From Haloarcula japonica DSM 6131 (GTDB taxonomy: Archaea > Halobacteriota > Halobacteria > Halobacteriales > Haloarculaceae), in assembly GCF_000336635.1 (NCBI RefSeq), contig NZ_AOLY01000027.1, forward strand, positions 1 through 64,000: DNA of 64,000 bases, written 5' to 3'. Below the pieces are notes generated by a model. That model had not been told where the DNA came from. It saw nothing but the letters and a program-made list of their open reading frames with translations, and ran no database searches. Every line of letters starts with the position of its first letter. The stretch's first letter is position 1. A program made the translations under genes and the position numbers. This document shows, one piece after another, positions 16,070 to 25,397 of the stretch.

Positions 16070-16619
16070 CGCCCGGTAGCGAGGGCGTTCCCCATCGAGC
16101 GGGGGCTTCCTCAGGCGGTGCGACGGTGCTCGCGCACGCGGCCTCGCCGCCGCCTCCGGCACAGCGGGCGGCGGCGAGACAACCGCGCGCACGGACTGGC
16201 ACGCCACCGCACCAGCGCGTCGACGTGGGTCAGTCTGGTGGGGGCTGTGAGAGAGCCGATGTCTTGGTGTGTGCGTGAGCGTGGGCCAGCCGGCCCGGGA
16301 GAAACCGGGCTGAGTGGCTGGTGGGTCGCGACAGCGCGCGACGCCACCGACAGACTCCCGCTGGTCGTCTGTCGAGCCCTCGTTCGCTGTCGCTCACGAG
16401 GACGACGGAACGCTCCGCTCGGCGCTATCGCGCGCCTCGCGGCGGTCCATCGTGCCTGCGGTAGCGGGCGCGATCCCGGCCTGCCGCCGGAAGGTGAACG
16501 GGAACCACTCTTCCCGATGGGCGGGAGCGCCTTCGTCTTAACCAACACAGTCGGCGCAGTCTGGGGAGCTGTTGGTTAGTTGCTTTCTGGGCCCGATGTC
16601 TCGGGCGGAAACACCTCGA
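16070..16619. other. GC-rich non-coding region with repeat
   Basis: No gene is supported across 550 bp. The stretch at about 16283-16490 is a diverged copy of 17320-17530: both contain GCGTGGG or GAGCGTGGG, CAGCGCGCGACGCCAC, CAGACTC and GGGCGCGATCCC in the same order. Confidence 0.5.
16283..16490 (+). repeat. GC-rich non-coding repeat (partner 17320-17530)
   Basis: Shares ordered blocks such as CAGCGCGCGACGCCAC, TCGTTC, CGGACGAC-type stretches and GGGCGCGATCCC with 17320-17530. The pair encloses the two small genes at 16679 and 16841. Confidence 0.65.
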
Positions 16620-16678
16620 TTTTGTGTGGCCGCAGGCGGGTGGCGGCCAGACAGGGCCGCCGGGAGGTGATTTCTCAA
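16620..16678 (+). promoter_or_regulatory. Leader element before 16679 gene
   Basis: TTTTGTG box (16620-16626), then a perfect 6-bp stem GGCCGC/GCGGCC (16628-16633, 16643-16648) around the loop AGGCGGGTG. A GGGAGGTGA segment follows at 16662-16670, a strong Shine-Dalgarno match 8 bases before the ATG. Confidence 0.75.
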
Positions 16679-16831
16679 ATGGGAGACGTCCAGTGTCCAC
16701 GCTGTGAGGAAGTCTTCAATACCCGGTACAACCCCGTGCGGTTTCGCGCCGGGTCCTTCTACGACCCAGAGCGCGATGAAGAGTACGAGCAGGTCTGTGA
16801 GGACTGCCATCGAGAACTGACAGACAAGTAA
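16679..16831 (+). CDS. Small zinc-ribbon protein (50 aa)
   Basis: Starts MGDVQCPRCEEVF. Two CxxC pairs (C-P-R-C at 6-9 and C-E-D-C near 42-45) make a four-cysteine zinc ribbon separated by about 33 residues. The ATG at 16679 is chosen over upstream in-frame starts because those would translate through the leader hairpin, and a GGAGGTGA Shine-Dalgarno lies just upstream. Likely a nucleic-acid-binding or adaptor protein. Its tail faces the minus-strand gene at 16841. Confidence 0.75.
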   Translation: MGDVQCPRCEEVFNTRYNPVRFRAGSFYDPERDEEYEQVCEDCHRELTDK

Positions 16832-16840
16832 ATCAGTCGT

Positions 16841-17206
16841 CTACTCCCCAATTTTTTCTCGTACTGGATCGGGTATCGTTCCGAGTTCCATCTTCAGGAG
16901 GCGTTCTGCTTCATCAGTGTGGGTATCCTCTTCGATCAGGAAGGCTTCGACGGTCTCCCGATCACTGTGATACTGGATTGCTGTCTCGTATCCATACCGG
17001 GTGTTTACGCCTGGTGCTGAGCCGTGCTTGACACGCACCAGAAACTCGCGATCCTCCCATGTTTTGATTTTCACTGACCGCGGTGCATCGAGTTCTTGCC
17101 GGGCGATGTCGATCACTTCGTCGACGACCGGCCCGATCGTTTCCATGCTCGGAATCTGACGCTGGTTGGATGGCTGTTGCTCTGGAGAAAAGTGTGGCTG
17201 TGACAT
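16841..17206 (-). CDS. Hypothetical protein (121 aa)
   Basis: A 121-residue acidic protein. The N-terminal ~20 residues are polar and probably disordered. The rest alternates strand and helix (S-V-K-I-K-T-W, E-F-L-V-R-V-K-H, Y-E-T-A-I-Q-Y). No motif is recognised. It is convergent with the small zinc-ribbon gene, only 9 bp apart, and enclosed by the non-coding repeat pair 16283-16490 / 17320-17530. Confidence 0.6.
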   Translation of the reverse strand: MSQPHFSPEQQPSNQRQIPSMETIGPVVDEVIDIARQELDAPRSVKIKTWEDREFLVRVKHGSAPGVNTRYGYETAIQYHSDRETVEAFLIEEDTHTDEAERLLKMELGTIPDPVREKIGE

Positions 17207-18324
17207 GAGAACGGTACGATTCAGACTTGTCCGTCATCGCTCAAAAAGCTCCGGGTTGGGCTGGCTCCCCCAGCTGGCACCTGGGGAAAGAACAGTCTCA
17301 CCAAGTGCCGGATGTATCGCAGGCGTGGGTCTGCCGGCCGGGGCGCAACTGGGCTGGATGGCTAGTGGACCGTCCCAGCGCGCGACGCCACTGACAGACT
17401 CGCGATGCTCGTCTGTCGTGTCCTCGTTCACTCTCGCTCACTCGGACGACGGGGCGCTGCGCTCGGCGCGGTCGCGCGCCTCACGCCGGTCCACTCGTGC
17501 CTGCAGTGGCGGGCGCGATCCCCGCCGGGAATCGGACAGTCCCCCGGCTGAATGCCACACTAAATTACGATAGTGAAAGAGTGTGAAAACAAGGCGTGTT
17601 GTACTTGTTGGGATTCAGATACAAAGCTCCGGACATGATGGTGTGGTCGCCGGCCGGTGGCTGTCGGGTTGTGCGCCACGAGAACCCGAAGCGAGCGAGG
17701 GTCGAGCGTGGGTCTGCCAGCACTGGCTCAACTCGAGTGTGGTCGTGATCGGCGTGGCCCTGGACGTCGGCGGCCGGCAACGTGCGTGGCACAGTGGACT
17801 CGCATGGCACTCGGTGGGGCTGGCCCGCCGTGTCGAAGTCACGATATGGCTCCGGGGAGTGAGGCGACTTCTATCTGAAACTCAATAGGTTTCCTTGCGG
17901 GGTGAGTGTGTCAGTCTTCGCTCTGGGTAGGTTCCGCGATCCACTGTCTCTTCCTTTGTTCTATCTCTTATGTTTTCCTTCTTATGTCTCTCGCGCCTCC
18001 GCCGGGATATGCACGACAAGGTAAAGAGTGTAGTTTGTATCCGATTCTGGGCGATTCATACCCATGCCGTCCTGCGATTTGCTGATGATTCGTCGCCGTG
18101 TTTGAGTGATTCACCGTGATTCAGATTAGCAAATTACCGACGCCTTCTTGCGATTTCGCATATAGAATAGTCCGAAGAAAGTAACTTCAACAACTCTGAT
18201 ATAAGTCGAGTGCTACAGTCTCGACAAGACCCGGTTACCAACTTGCAGAGAAGCACCACCACGTCACGGAAATAAGAAATATACAGAATATCTTATAGTT
18301 AGAACACGGGCAAATTGATGTAGG
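17207..18324. other. Non-coding region with repeats, then A/T-rich tail
   Basis: No gene is supported over about 1.1 kb. 17320-17530 carries a non-coding repeat. A short related block (GAGCGTGGGTCTGCCAGC) occurs near 17705. From about 17940 to 18310 the sequence is A/T-richer and lies beyond the end of the conjugation operon, so transcription termination may occur there. Confidence 0.45.
17320..17530 (+). repeat. GC-rich non-coding repeat (partner 16283-16490)
   Basis: Contains GCGTGGGTCTGCCGGCCGGG, CAGCGCGCGACGCCAC, and GGGCGCGATCCC in the same order as the partner copy. Confidence 0.65.
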
Positions 18325-20550
18325 TCACATGAACTCAGATGGCCTGCGTCGCTCTCCGCTTGCCTCAGTTTCGTCCCGTTCTTCACTCTTGTCAGTATCA
18401 GCCTCCGTGTCCGATTCAGCAGGCGATTCACTCTCCTCCTTCTCAGCAGAGTCCGTCTCGTCACTGCTGTGATCTGGGACCGTCTCAGGGGAGTGGTCGC
18501 CATCGTCATCGGACAGCTGTTGGTCCTGATCCGCGCCACCAGAGTTACCCTCTAAATCTGATATATCTGGGTGGTCTGTGTCCGGAGACGTGACGGCAGT
18601 GTTCGCTGTTGTCTGGTCGAGTGGGTCGCCCGACTCGTCGTCGCCCAACCCGTCTGTCGCGTCGACGGTCGGCTCGACTTCGGAGTCACGATCCGACCCA
18701 CTCTCTCCGGACTCATCATCGTCGTCCTCACCAAGTGACCCACGAAGCACATCGTCGAGCCGAGCCCGGGTGAACGAGAACCAACTGTCGCTCTCGATGT
18801 CGGTGTCATCGTCAGTGGGTTCCGGCTCCGAACTGCCCGGCGACTCCGCACCCTGTGCCGGGAGGCTATCGCGAACGTCGTCTAGTTCGTAGGACTGCCC
18901 GTGGACCCACGTCGTCCGAGAGACAGCAACGCACTCACCGGGCTGAAAGTCACGGAGCAGACCAGAGGTGACCGGCGTTTTGTCCTTCTCTTTGTACGTG
19001 TCCCGAGCCTGCGTCCGTGGGTTCTCGCCGCGCCCTTGATGGCTCATCGACACCATCTCGGACCGGTCATACTGCCGACTCTCGCCGAGTTCGTCGAGGA
19101 TAAAGTCCGTCGACTCGCTGTCACCCGGACCGAAGTAAACGCCTTGCGGGCAGTTGCCGACAATGCCAGAGATTGTACTGTACGTGTCCTTGAGTTGGCC
19201 GATTGTTTGCACGCCGACTAGTGCCCGAGCCTTGTGTTTCCGCCCTCGGGCGGTAAGGTTCGTCACCTGAGTAAGCGCCGGCAGCGCGTCAATCTCGTCG
19301 AGGATGTGGACCGTCGGATTCGAGGCGTTCATCGCGTAGCGGATCGACCAGTCCACGAGCAGCTGATACATCGGCCCGAGCGTTTCCAGTTCCGTCGGGT
19401 TCGAGTCGATGATGAGGACTCGGCCTTCCGGGTTCTCGATATATTCTTGCAGTGAGAACTCCCCGTAGTCTCCGAAGTCACCAGTGAAGACGGGGTCGAC
19501 GTTCTCTTTGATCGTTTGGTAGACGTTCTGTGCGCCTTTGCCTTTATCAGGGTCGATATGACCCGAATCCGGCCGGTCGAACTCGTCAAGCGCTTTCTTG
19601 AGCGCGATGTGGCCCTCGTTGAGCAGCGAGACGATATCGGCGTGACAGAGAGCATGGCGGCGACTGTTCTTTTTCGCGCTGAGATGCAGGTACATCAGCA
19701 TCTCCGCGAAGGTCTGTTTGGCGGGCCGATGGAATGGGTCGTGGCCGTCGGCTTCGCCGAAGATCGCGCCGGCGACCTCACGGAAGTCCGACTCTGAATC
19801 GGCGTCCTTGAACAGATTCCAGACTACGTCGCTATCTTCGTGGCGGATGCGCTGAACCTCAAAGCCCAGCTCCTCGTAGAATGCTTGAAAGTCCTCGCCG
19901 GTATCGTGAGCAATGACCGCCGTGTCACTGTAGTACGGGAACTGGTAAGCCAGTAGTTTCATCATCGACGTCTTCCCGCTTCCAGTCTCGCCCACGACGG
20001 CTGTGGAGACATCTTGATCGAGCGTGAACGGCATCTCTGTGTCGTTGTGTTCGTGAGAGACTTCTTCGAGCGGGACAACGGACTCCCCGTCGTCATGCTC
20101 CCACTGGTTCATCGCGAGCATTTCCGGCGAGGTCCGGCGGAGTAGTTCCCCAGAGAACACGATACCGATTGAGATGGCATACAGGATTACCGTGGTCGAG
20201 TACGAGAGCATCGGCAGCGATAGCCCCGGCACGGTGAAGTCAGCGAATAGTGTTCCGACTGAGATGGCAGCCAGAACGTGTGCGAACGGGAACAACAGCG
20301 CTGCGCTGGGTGTCTGGACAAGCACGTCGTAGAAGAACGCCGCGCTGATGAGTCCAAAGCCGAGGTAAATGTAGCGCCACGCCCAGAACCGCTTCGGAAG
20401 GACCTTGTCACTATCGACGATCATCGGTGGGAAAAGCAGCATGAACCCGGCCCAGACGAACCCGACGACGTTGTCGTACTTGAGGCTATTCGGGACTTCG
20501 CCAGAGCGTTGTCCCGGTGGTGCAGAGGAACTAGAACTCACTGCCACCAC
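18325..20550 (-). CDS. virD4: VirD4/TraD-like type IV coupling protein
   Basis: A 741-residue ATPase of the conjugative coupling-protein family, which docks the relaxase-DNA complex to the transfer channel. Four membrane segments lie in the first ~135 residues. Walker A is G-E-T-G-S-G-K-T-S (187-195) and Walker B is V-H-I-L-D-E-I-D (414-421), followed by T-A-R-G-R and a Q-T sensor-like segment. The last ~180 residues are an acidic Ser/Glu/Asp-rich tail typical of haloarchaea. The start overlaps the relaxase gene by 13 bp, and it is the last gene of the transfer operon. Confidence 0.9.
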   Translation of the reverse strand: MVAVSSSSSAPPGQRSGEVPNSLKYDNVVGFVWAGFMLLFPPMIVDSDKVLPKRFWAWRYIYLGFGLISAAFFYDVLVQTPSAALLFPFAHVLAAISVGTLFADFTVPGLSLPMLSYSTTVILYAISIGIVFSGELLRRTSPEMLAMNQWEHDDGESVVPLEEVSHEHNDTEMPFTLDQDVSTAVVGETGSGKTSMMKLLAYQFPYYSDTAVIAHDTGEDFQAFYEELGFEVQRIRHEDSDVVWNLFKDADSESDFREVAGAIFGEADGHDPFHRPAKQTFAEMLMYLHLSAKKNSRRHALCHADIVSLLNEGHIALKKALDEFDRPDSGHIDPDKGKGAQNVYQTIKENVDPVFTGDFGDYGEFSLQEYIENPEGRVLIIDSNPTELETLGPMYQLLVDWSIRYAMNASNPTVHILDEIDALPALTQVTNLTARGRKHKARALVGVQTIGQLKDTYSTISGIVGNCPQGVYFGPGDSESTDFILDELGESRQYDRSEMVSMSHQGRGENPRTQARDTYKEKDKTPVTSGLLRDFQPGECVAVSRTTWVHGQSYELDDVRDSLPAQGAESPGSSEPEPTDDDTDIESDSWFSFTRARLDDVLRGSLGEDDDDESGESGSDRDSEVEPTVDATDGLGDDESGDPLDQTTANTAVTSPDTDHPDISDLEGNSGGADQDQQLSDDDGDHSPETVPDHSSDETDSAEKEESESPAESDTEADTDKSEERDETEASGERRRPSEFM

Positions 20551-21293
20551 CCGACTTCGCGTTCGGGTTCCTGCTCGCGTTCAATATCAACTTCGGGTTC
20601 GCGTTCAGTTGCCGCCTGTTCTTCGGCTCTCTCCGCAGCACGTTCTGAGAGTGGTTCAGTTTGGCGCTCATCGTTCGCTTTCTCAGCCGTGGGCTGGCCG
20701 ACGTCTTTCTGCTGGCTCTTCTCAGTCGCCCGTTTGAGCGCTTTTTCTGCTTCGGGGTTCAGCGATAGTTCTTCCTCATGGTACTGCTCCCGTGCTTCTT
20801 CATCCACGACCCGACCGATGTCCTCCGGAGAATCACTGGCGGCAGCCGTTGGGTCACGCGTTCGAGCGGGTTCTTCAAACGCGGTTTCCGCCCGTTCACT
20901 GAGTTTCTGGATGTCTTCTAAATCCATTTCCAGCTCTGCCTGCTTCCCAGTAGCTGCGACATGTGCATGTGGAAAGTCTGTATCCCGGTGGACAGCATAC
21001 ACATAGTCGGTTGTCGGCTGGCGGGCAAACTCTTGGTTCATTACGTCCCGAGTGTTGGTCTGAACCTCTTGGGGAGAATACTGTCCAGTCGGATCTGGCG
21101 AAACGATCAGATGCCGCTGGAATCCGAACTCTTGACTCTTGTCGACAAATCGGTCTACTTCTGGGTCGGAGAGTTCTCGGCCGGCCGGGTTCCGTAGATC
21201 AACTGTCGCTCCGGCATCCTGGTCTCGGTCACGGCGAATATAATCGACGAGGTTCCCTGCTCCGCTCTGCTGATAGTCCGTTTCTACAATCAT
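20538..21293 (-). CDS. HUH-type conjugative relaxase (Mob)
   Basis: A 251-residue relaxase domain protein. The metal-binding HUH motif reads H-R-D-T-D-F-P-H-A-H-V (102-112), the motif III arrangement of MobP/MobQ-type relaxases. N-L-V-D-Y-I-R-R-D near the N-terminus supplies a candidate catalytic Tyr18, and H-L-I-V-S-P-D-P (61-68) matches the strand usual between motifs. The C-terminal ~130 residues are a charged tail, so there is no fused helicase or primase. It would nick the transfer origin and lead the strand to the coupling protein encoded next. Confidence 0.87.
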   Translation of the reverse strand: MIVETDYQQSGAGNLVDYIRRDRDQDAGATVDLRNPAGRELSDPEVDRFVDKSQEFGFQRHLIVSPDPTGQYSPQEVQTNTRDVMNQEFARQPTTDYVYAVHRDTDFPHAHVAATGKQAELEMDLEDIQKLSERAETAFEEPARTRDPTAAASDSPEDIGRVVDEEAREQYHEEELSLNPEAEKALKRATEKSQQKDVGQPTAEKANDERQTEPLSERAAERAEEQAATEREPEVDIEREQEPEREVGWWQ

Positions 21294-21763
21294 GCGCCAT
21301 CACCCGCTGCGCCGGCGGACCCCTGTCCGTCTTCGCTGCTACTGCCTTCCCCTGCAGGAATCGCTTCGGACTCAGTGTTGAGCTCCTGTCCAGTGAACCG
21401 TTCAGCAAACTTCATCGCAAGCTGTTGCTCGGCAGTAGAGTAGTCGTCTTTAATCAGCTTCCAGATTGAGATAAGATACGCTGTCCGCACTCTCTGGATG
21501 TGCCGTACTTCCTCGAGTGTTTCAGACTCAAATTGGTCCAGAGTCTCCCCCAGTTCCTCCTTAAGAGAGTCCAAAATGACTTCTATCTCAGTATCAGTTC
21601 CATACCGGCCGTACTGATGCTCCCCAGTTTCACGGTCAATGTGATCCTCAATCATCTCATGACCATACTCCGAGATTGACGTATCCTCTTCATCGGCTAG
21701 TTGTTCAAGCCACTCCCGATTTTCGTCAGTCGTATAGATCTGAATGACAGTTCTCTCACTCAT
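21290..21763 (-). CDS. Ribbon-helix-helix relaxosome accessory protein
   Basis: A 157-residue protein. The N-terminus is RHH-like (T-V-I-Q-I-Y-T-T-D-E-N-R-E-W-L, then S-I-S-E-Y-G-H-E-M-I), followed by an extended helical, acidic region and a Gly/Ser/Glu-rich tail. Position between another RHH gene and the relaxase, with 4-bp ATGA overlaps on both sides, points to a MobC-like role: binding the transfer origin and loading the relaxase. This is inferred from context. Confidence 0.75.
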   Translation of the reverse strand: MSERTVIQIYTTDENREWLEQLADEEDTSISEYGHEMIEDHIDRETGEHQYGRYGTDTEIEVILDSLKEELGETLDQFESETLEEVRHIQRVRTAYLISIWKLIKDDYSTAEQQLAMKFAERFTGQELNTESEAIPAGEGSSSEDGQGSAGAAGDGA

Positions 21764-22137
21764 TCTTGACCCTCCTTGTTACGGACGTTGTCTACCTCTT
21801 CCTGTAGCTTGTCTGTCGCTTCATCCATCGCAATAGCACGCTCCTCTGAGGAGTAGTCTGTCGAAATCAAGTCCCAGAGAGCTACTTCATAAGCCAACTC
21901 TTCAGTTGTCTCAATATCTGCTGCCTTGTTCACTTGCTCTGTCACACTCTCAGCGATCTGTTCCAGCTCTGGTTCCAGACCCAGTTCCTCCGCACGCTGA
22001 TCGTGCAGCTCACGGGCAATGCGTTGCTCCGTAGCTTTCAGGATATACTCCGATAGGTCTTCATCTACCTTCCGAGCCTGCCGTACTATCTGATCTCTCT
22101 CTTCTTCACTCATCCGTAGCGAGATTATGTCATTCAT
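21760..22137 (-). CDS. Ribbon-helix-helix (MobC-like) accessory protein
   Basis: A 125-residue protein opening with a clear RHH domain (I-I-S-L-R-M-S-E-E-E-R-D-Q-I, then D-L-S-E-Y-I-L-K-A-T). Helices follow with a D-Y-S-S-E-E-R-A-I-A-M motif that is echoed in the next protein (D-Y-S-T-A-E-Q-Q-L-A-M), so the two are diverged paralogues. They may act as a heterodimeric relaxosome factor. The gene overlaps its downstream neighbour by 4 bp and starts 5 bp after the VirB4 stop. Confidence 0.78.
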   Translation of the reverse strand: MNDIISLRMSEEERDQIVRQARKVDEDLSEYILKATEQRIARELHDQRAEELGLEPELEQIAESVTEQVNKAADIETTEELAYEVALWDLISTDYSSEERAIAMDEATDKLQEEVDNVRNKEGQE

Positions 22138-22142
22138 GTGAA

Positions 22143-25100
22143 TTACTCCGTAGTGTCAAGCTCCGCATCAGTCTCTGCCTCGATACCACCGTCAGCGACA
22201 ACTGCTTCTGGCTGTGTCTGGTCAAGCGCTACAGACACCACATCCACCAACTCGTCTTCGCTGAGTCCGTTGAGGACGTGTTCAGCCTTCTCCGGGGACA
22301 ATCCACGATTCGCTAGCTCTTGCTCGACTGCCTTCGAGCGCACGAACTCTTCGAAATCAGCAGCGCGGGAGTCAGCCTCGTGAGCAACAACGTCGAGCGC
22401 ATCTTCCGCGTCAGCGTCGAGGTCAATGATCTGCTTTTCCTCCCACGACGTCTTGATCGTCAGCGGGTAATCGCCATGTTCGTCGACGCGAACCAGTGCT
22501 TGCGAGTAGCCCTGTCCGTCGCCCAGCGACTCCTTGCCGGCTTCGGCGTGCTGGATGTAGGACTGCTGTTCGCTCGTTAGCCCAGCGCTCGTTGCGGTTT
22601 CGTCGCCCAGTTCCGGCTCGCGGTGATGCACCTTGATCGGGCACATTCCTGCGATTTCCTCAGCGGCTCCCTTGTCCTCGAACTCAGAGAGCGTCTGGGA
22701 CAGCATCACCAGTCGCAGTCCGGCGTGGCGCTGGTGCCGCGCAATCTGGTTCAGCGACTCCAGATTTGCGTCGTCGTTGAACAGGTAGTGAGCTTCGTCG
22801 ATGATGATCTCGACCTTCTGTTGCATATTCTTGGCCTGCTGGTACAGCGTCGACAACAGCAGTTGCATGATGAACGACTGCTTACCGAGGCCACTACCCG
22901 AGCCTTCGACCTGTTGGAGGTCCAGATAGACGGCCTTGCTGCTGTCGTCGATCAGCCGCAAGTCCGACTCTTTCGAGAGGTTGCCAAAGGTACTCCCCGG
23001 CCGGAACGGATGCAGTGCAATCGAGAGTTCGTTTGCGTACTGCTGGATTTTCTGCTGGGACGATTCCGTCGTCGCTCCCGGGAACATTTCTGGCTCTTCC
23101 TGGAGGCGGTCAACGACTTCGAGGAAGTCACTCAGGTCCGGCGAGTTTTCCGGCGTGTGCGTCGACGGGTCCGCTGGGTCGATATCGGACTCGGAGAATA
23201 TCGTGTCGATCAGGAACGTGATGAGGCCGCTGTGCATCTCCAGATCGACATCCCGCGATTGCAGGAAGTTCTCGATCACTCCGTACACTTCGTCTTTCTT
23301 CGCTGAGACGGGCTGCATATCGGGGGACTGTTCGAGCACATGCTGAGGCGTCGGATGCATCTCGCACGGGTTCAACGGCGTCTCGCCGCTGATTGTGATC
23401 GTCTTTGCATCCAGCATCTTCGCGCTGCCGTGCATATCCCCGACCGGGTCGATGTAGATCTGCTTGACGTCCGACCGCTTTTTCAGCATCCGCATCGCCC
23501 GAGCCTGCGTGCCGTGGGTCTTCCCGCCGCCGGGCATCCCAGTTACCAGCTCCGAGTGGCCGGTTTCCAGTTCCCACGGGTCGATCAGCAGCGAGGAGTC
23601 GTTGTGGCCGTGCAGTCCGTACTCGATGCCGTCCTCCATCCGCAGGTAGTTCGACGAGAACGGGAACAGCGACCCGAGCGCTTCCCCGGTCATCGAAGAA
23701 AGCCGATTCTGGCCCAGTTCGTTGGCCCCGATCGGCGAGACGGTCACCAGTCCTGCTTCCTGCCGGCGGGTCGTTCGCTTGACCCCACAGTTCGACGGCG
23801 AGTCGCGCAGCAGCGTTTCGAGCCGGTTCGTTTGCTTCCGGAGGTCTTCTTCGGTCTCCGCAGTGAGGCGGATGAACGCCCCAACACGGAACAGAGACGT
23901 GTGATTGCGCCGGACCATCTGCCGGATGTACTTTGCCTGGTTGACCTCCTGTTCGATATCCTCCGCTTCCAGCTCTCCTTTGTCGTTTTGCAGCATCTTC
24001 AGCGAGGAAATCCACTCCTTCATCACCGACACTGCTGTATCAGCGTCGTATGGGTCGATGTGGATTGAGACGTCGACGGCGAGGTCCGTATCCAGCAGCA
24101 GTTGCTCCAGCATCCCACTCGTCGGATGCTCGGGATACGTCTCGATCCAGAAGCACCGCGTGTACGTCTCTTGGTCGATGAGGGCGTGGTCGGCTTCCCA
24201 TTCGATATCCGTCGGCGCGACCAGTGATCGATGGTTCTCTCCCGGTCTATGCAACTGGGAGACGAAGTCAGTCTCGTCGACCTCGTAGTCGGTCCCACCA
24301 ACGTCGTCGGTGTCCATCCCCTCCGCAGCGTCGTGGGCTGTGGCACCCTCGCCGTGCTTGATGAGTTCCCGAGCGGAGTACGTCACCGGAGAGACGGAGG
24401 CCGCCTCTTCGTACTCGCGTTCCGACCGCGTTTCACAGGCCCAGTAGTCCTCAGTCAAGTGCGCCAGTTCGTGGGGGCTGACCGACCGGCTACGGCACCG
24501 AAACATATTGTTGACTGCTCTGTCGACGGTTTCGAGCCGGTCGTGGAGCTTCTTGGCTTTGAACTCTTCTCGCTCGGCGTCAGTGAGCGTGTCACTGTCG
24601 AATCGAGTGAACAGCCGCCCAATGACCGGTATCCCAGTCAGGTAATCCGCGATGGAGTCGCTGTTCATCTGGAGGTCGTGAATGTCGTCGTCAGTGACCC
24701 AGACGACGATGTAGTACTTGCGCTGGAGTTCAGTCTCAGTTTCAACGTTGCCGCTGTCGTCGATGTAGCGGTTGACGAACTCCATGAGGACGCCCCGGAA
24801 GATCGAATGGCTCTTCGCATCGGGGTCGTCGAGTCGGTCGATATGCGCTTGGATGTGGGACTCGTTGTCGACTTCGGCCGTCGTGACGTGGAGTTTCGCC
24901 CGCCCAGTCAGGGATTCAGACAGGCGTGTGAGTGACTTGACGGCTTTGTCCCATTTCTCGTCGTCCTGCAGCGACATATTGGCGGGCTCGACTTCGACCG
25001 CGCCGACGTACGCTCCGTCGACGCGCTCAATGCCGTGGGGCATAACCCGCTCTAATCGGGTGACCTGCCGAGTATCCTGATTCCCTTGGCCGTGAGTGTA

Positions 25101-25397
25101 CTGGCGCTTTTTGACGAGCCAGAACAGTTTGACCCGTAGCCACTCAGTCAGGCGATAGTGATCTGGCCGGACTTTGTGCAGGATGTAGAGGAACACTTCC
25201 ACGACCGCTGTGAGAGCCAACGTGGGGAAGAACAGCGCCGCTGGCACGAATGGCATCCCCATCGCGACGAGGAAGCCAAACGGCGGGATGAGGAACAGGA
25301 TGAGTTCCCCGAGTGTGTAGTCGCCCCAGAAGTTGGTCGAATCTCCGAGCGATTCGTGGATGATGTTCGTGTTGTACTCTTCTTCTGAGTCAGCCAT
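22143..25397 (-). CDS. virB4: VirB4-family conjugation ATPase with N-terminal membrane domain
   Basis: A 1084-residue protein. Residues ~25-80 hold two or three membrane segments resembling a VirB3/PrgI-type module, followed by a VirB4/CagE-like N-domain. The motor domain has Walker A G-M-P-G-G-G-K-T-H (620-628) and Walker B V-E-I-I-I-D-E-A-H (862-870), then H-Q-R-H-A-G-L-R. VirB4 powers pilus assembly and substrate transfer and is the signature ATPase of type IV secretion. Its ATG overlaps the upstream stop by one base (TAATG). Confidence 0.92.
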   Translation of the reverse strand: MADSEEEYNTNIIHESLGDSTNFWGDYTLGELILFLIPPFGFLVAMGMPFVPAALFFPTLALTAVVEVFLYILHKVRPDHYRLTEWLRVKLFWLVKKRQYTHGQGNQDTRQVTRLERVMPHGIERVDGAYVGAVEVEPANMSLQDDEKWDKAVKSLTRLSESLTGRAKLHVTTAEVDNESHIQAHIDRLDDPDAKSHSIFRGVLMEFVNRYIDDSGNVETETELQRKYYIVVWVTDDDIHDLQMNSDSIADYLTGIPVIGRLFTRFDSDTLTDAEREEFKAKKLHDRLETVDRAVNNMFRCRSRSVSPHELAHLTEDYWACETRSEREYEEAASVSPVTYSARELIKHGEGATAHDAAEGMDTDDVGGTDYEVDETDFVSQLHRPGENHRSLVAPTDIEWEADHALIDQETYTRCFWIETYPEHPTSGMLEQLLLDTDLAVDVSIHIDPYDADTAVSVMKEWISSLKMLQNDKGELEAEDIEQEVNQAKYIRQMVRRNHTSLFRVGAFIRLTAETEEDLRKQTNRLETLLRDSPSNCGVKRTTRRQEAGLVTVSPIGANELGQNRLSSMTGEALGSLFPFSSNYLRMEDGIEYGLHGHNDSSLLIDPWELETGHSELVTGMPGGGKTHGTQARAMRMLKKRSDVKQIYIDPVGDMHGSAKMLDAKTITISGETPLNPCEMHPTPQHVLEQSPDMQPVSAKKDEVYGVIENFLQSRDVDLEMHSGLITFLIDTIFSESDIDPADPSTHTPENSPDLSDFLEVVDRLQEEPEMFPGATTESSQQKIQQYANELSIALHPFRPGSTFGNLSKESDLRLIDDSSKAVYLDLQQVEGSGSGLGKQSFIMQLLLSTLYQQAKNMQQKVEIIIDEAHYLFNDDANLESLNQIARHQRHAGLRLVMLSQTLSEFEDKGAAEEIAGMCPIKVHHREPELGDETATSAGLTSEQQSYIQHAEAGKESLGDGQGYSQALVRVDEHGDYPLTIKTSWEEKQIIDLDADAEDALDVVAHEADSRAADFEEFVRSKAVEQELANRGLSPEKAEHVLNGLSEDELVDVVSVALDQTQPEAVVADGGIEAETDAELDTTE

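Noticed and set aside
22623-24935. Long plus-strand frames opposite the VirB4 gene
   Set aside because: Antisense shadows of a GC-rich gene whose minus-strand product has clear VirB4 motifs.
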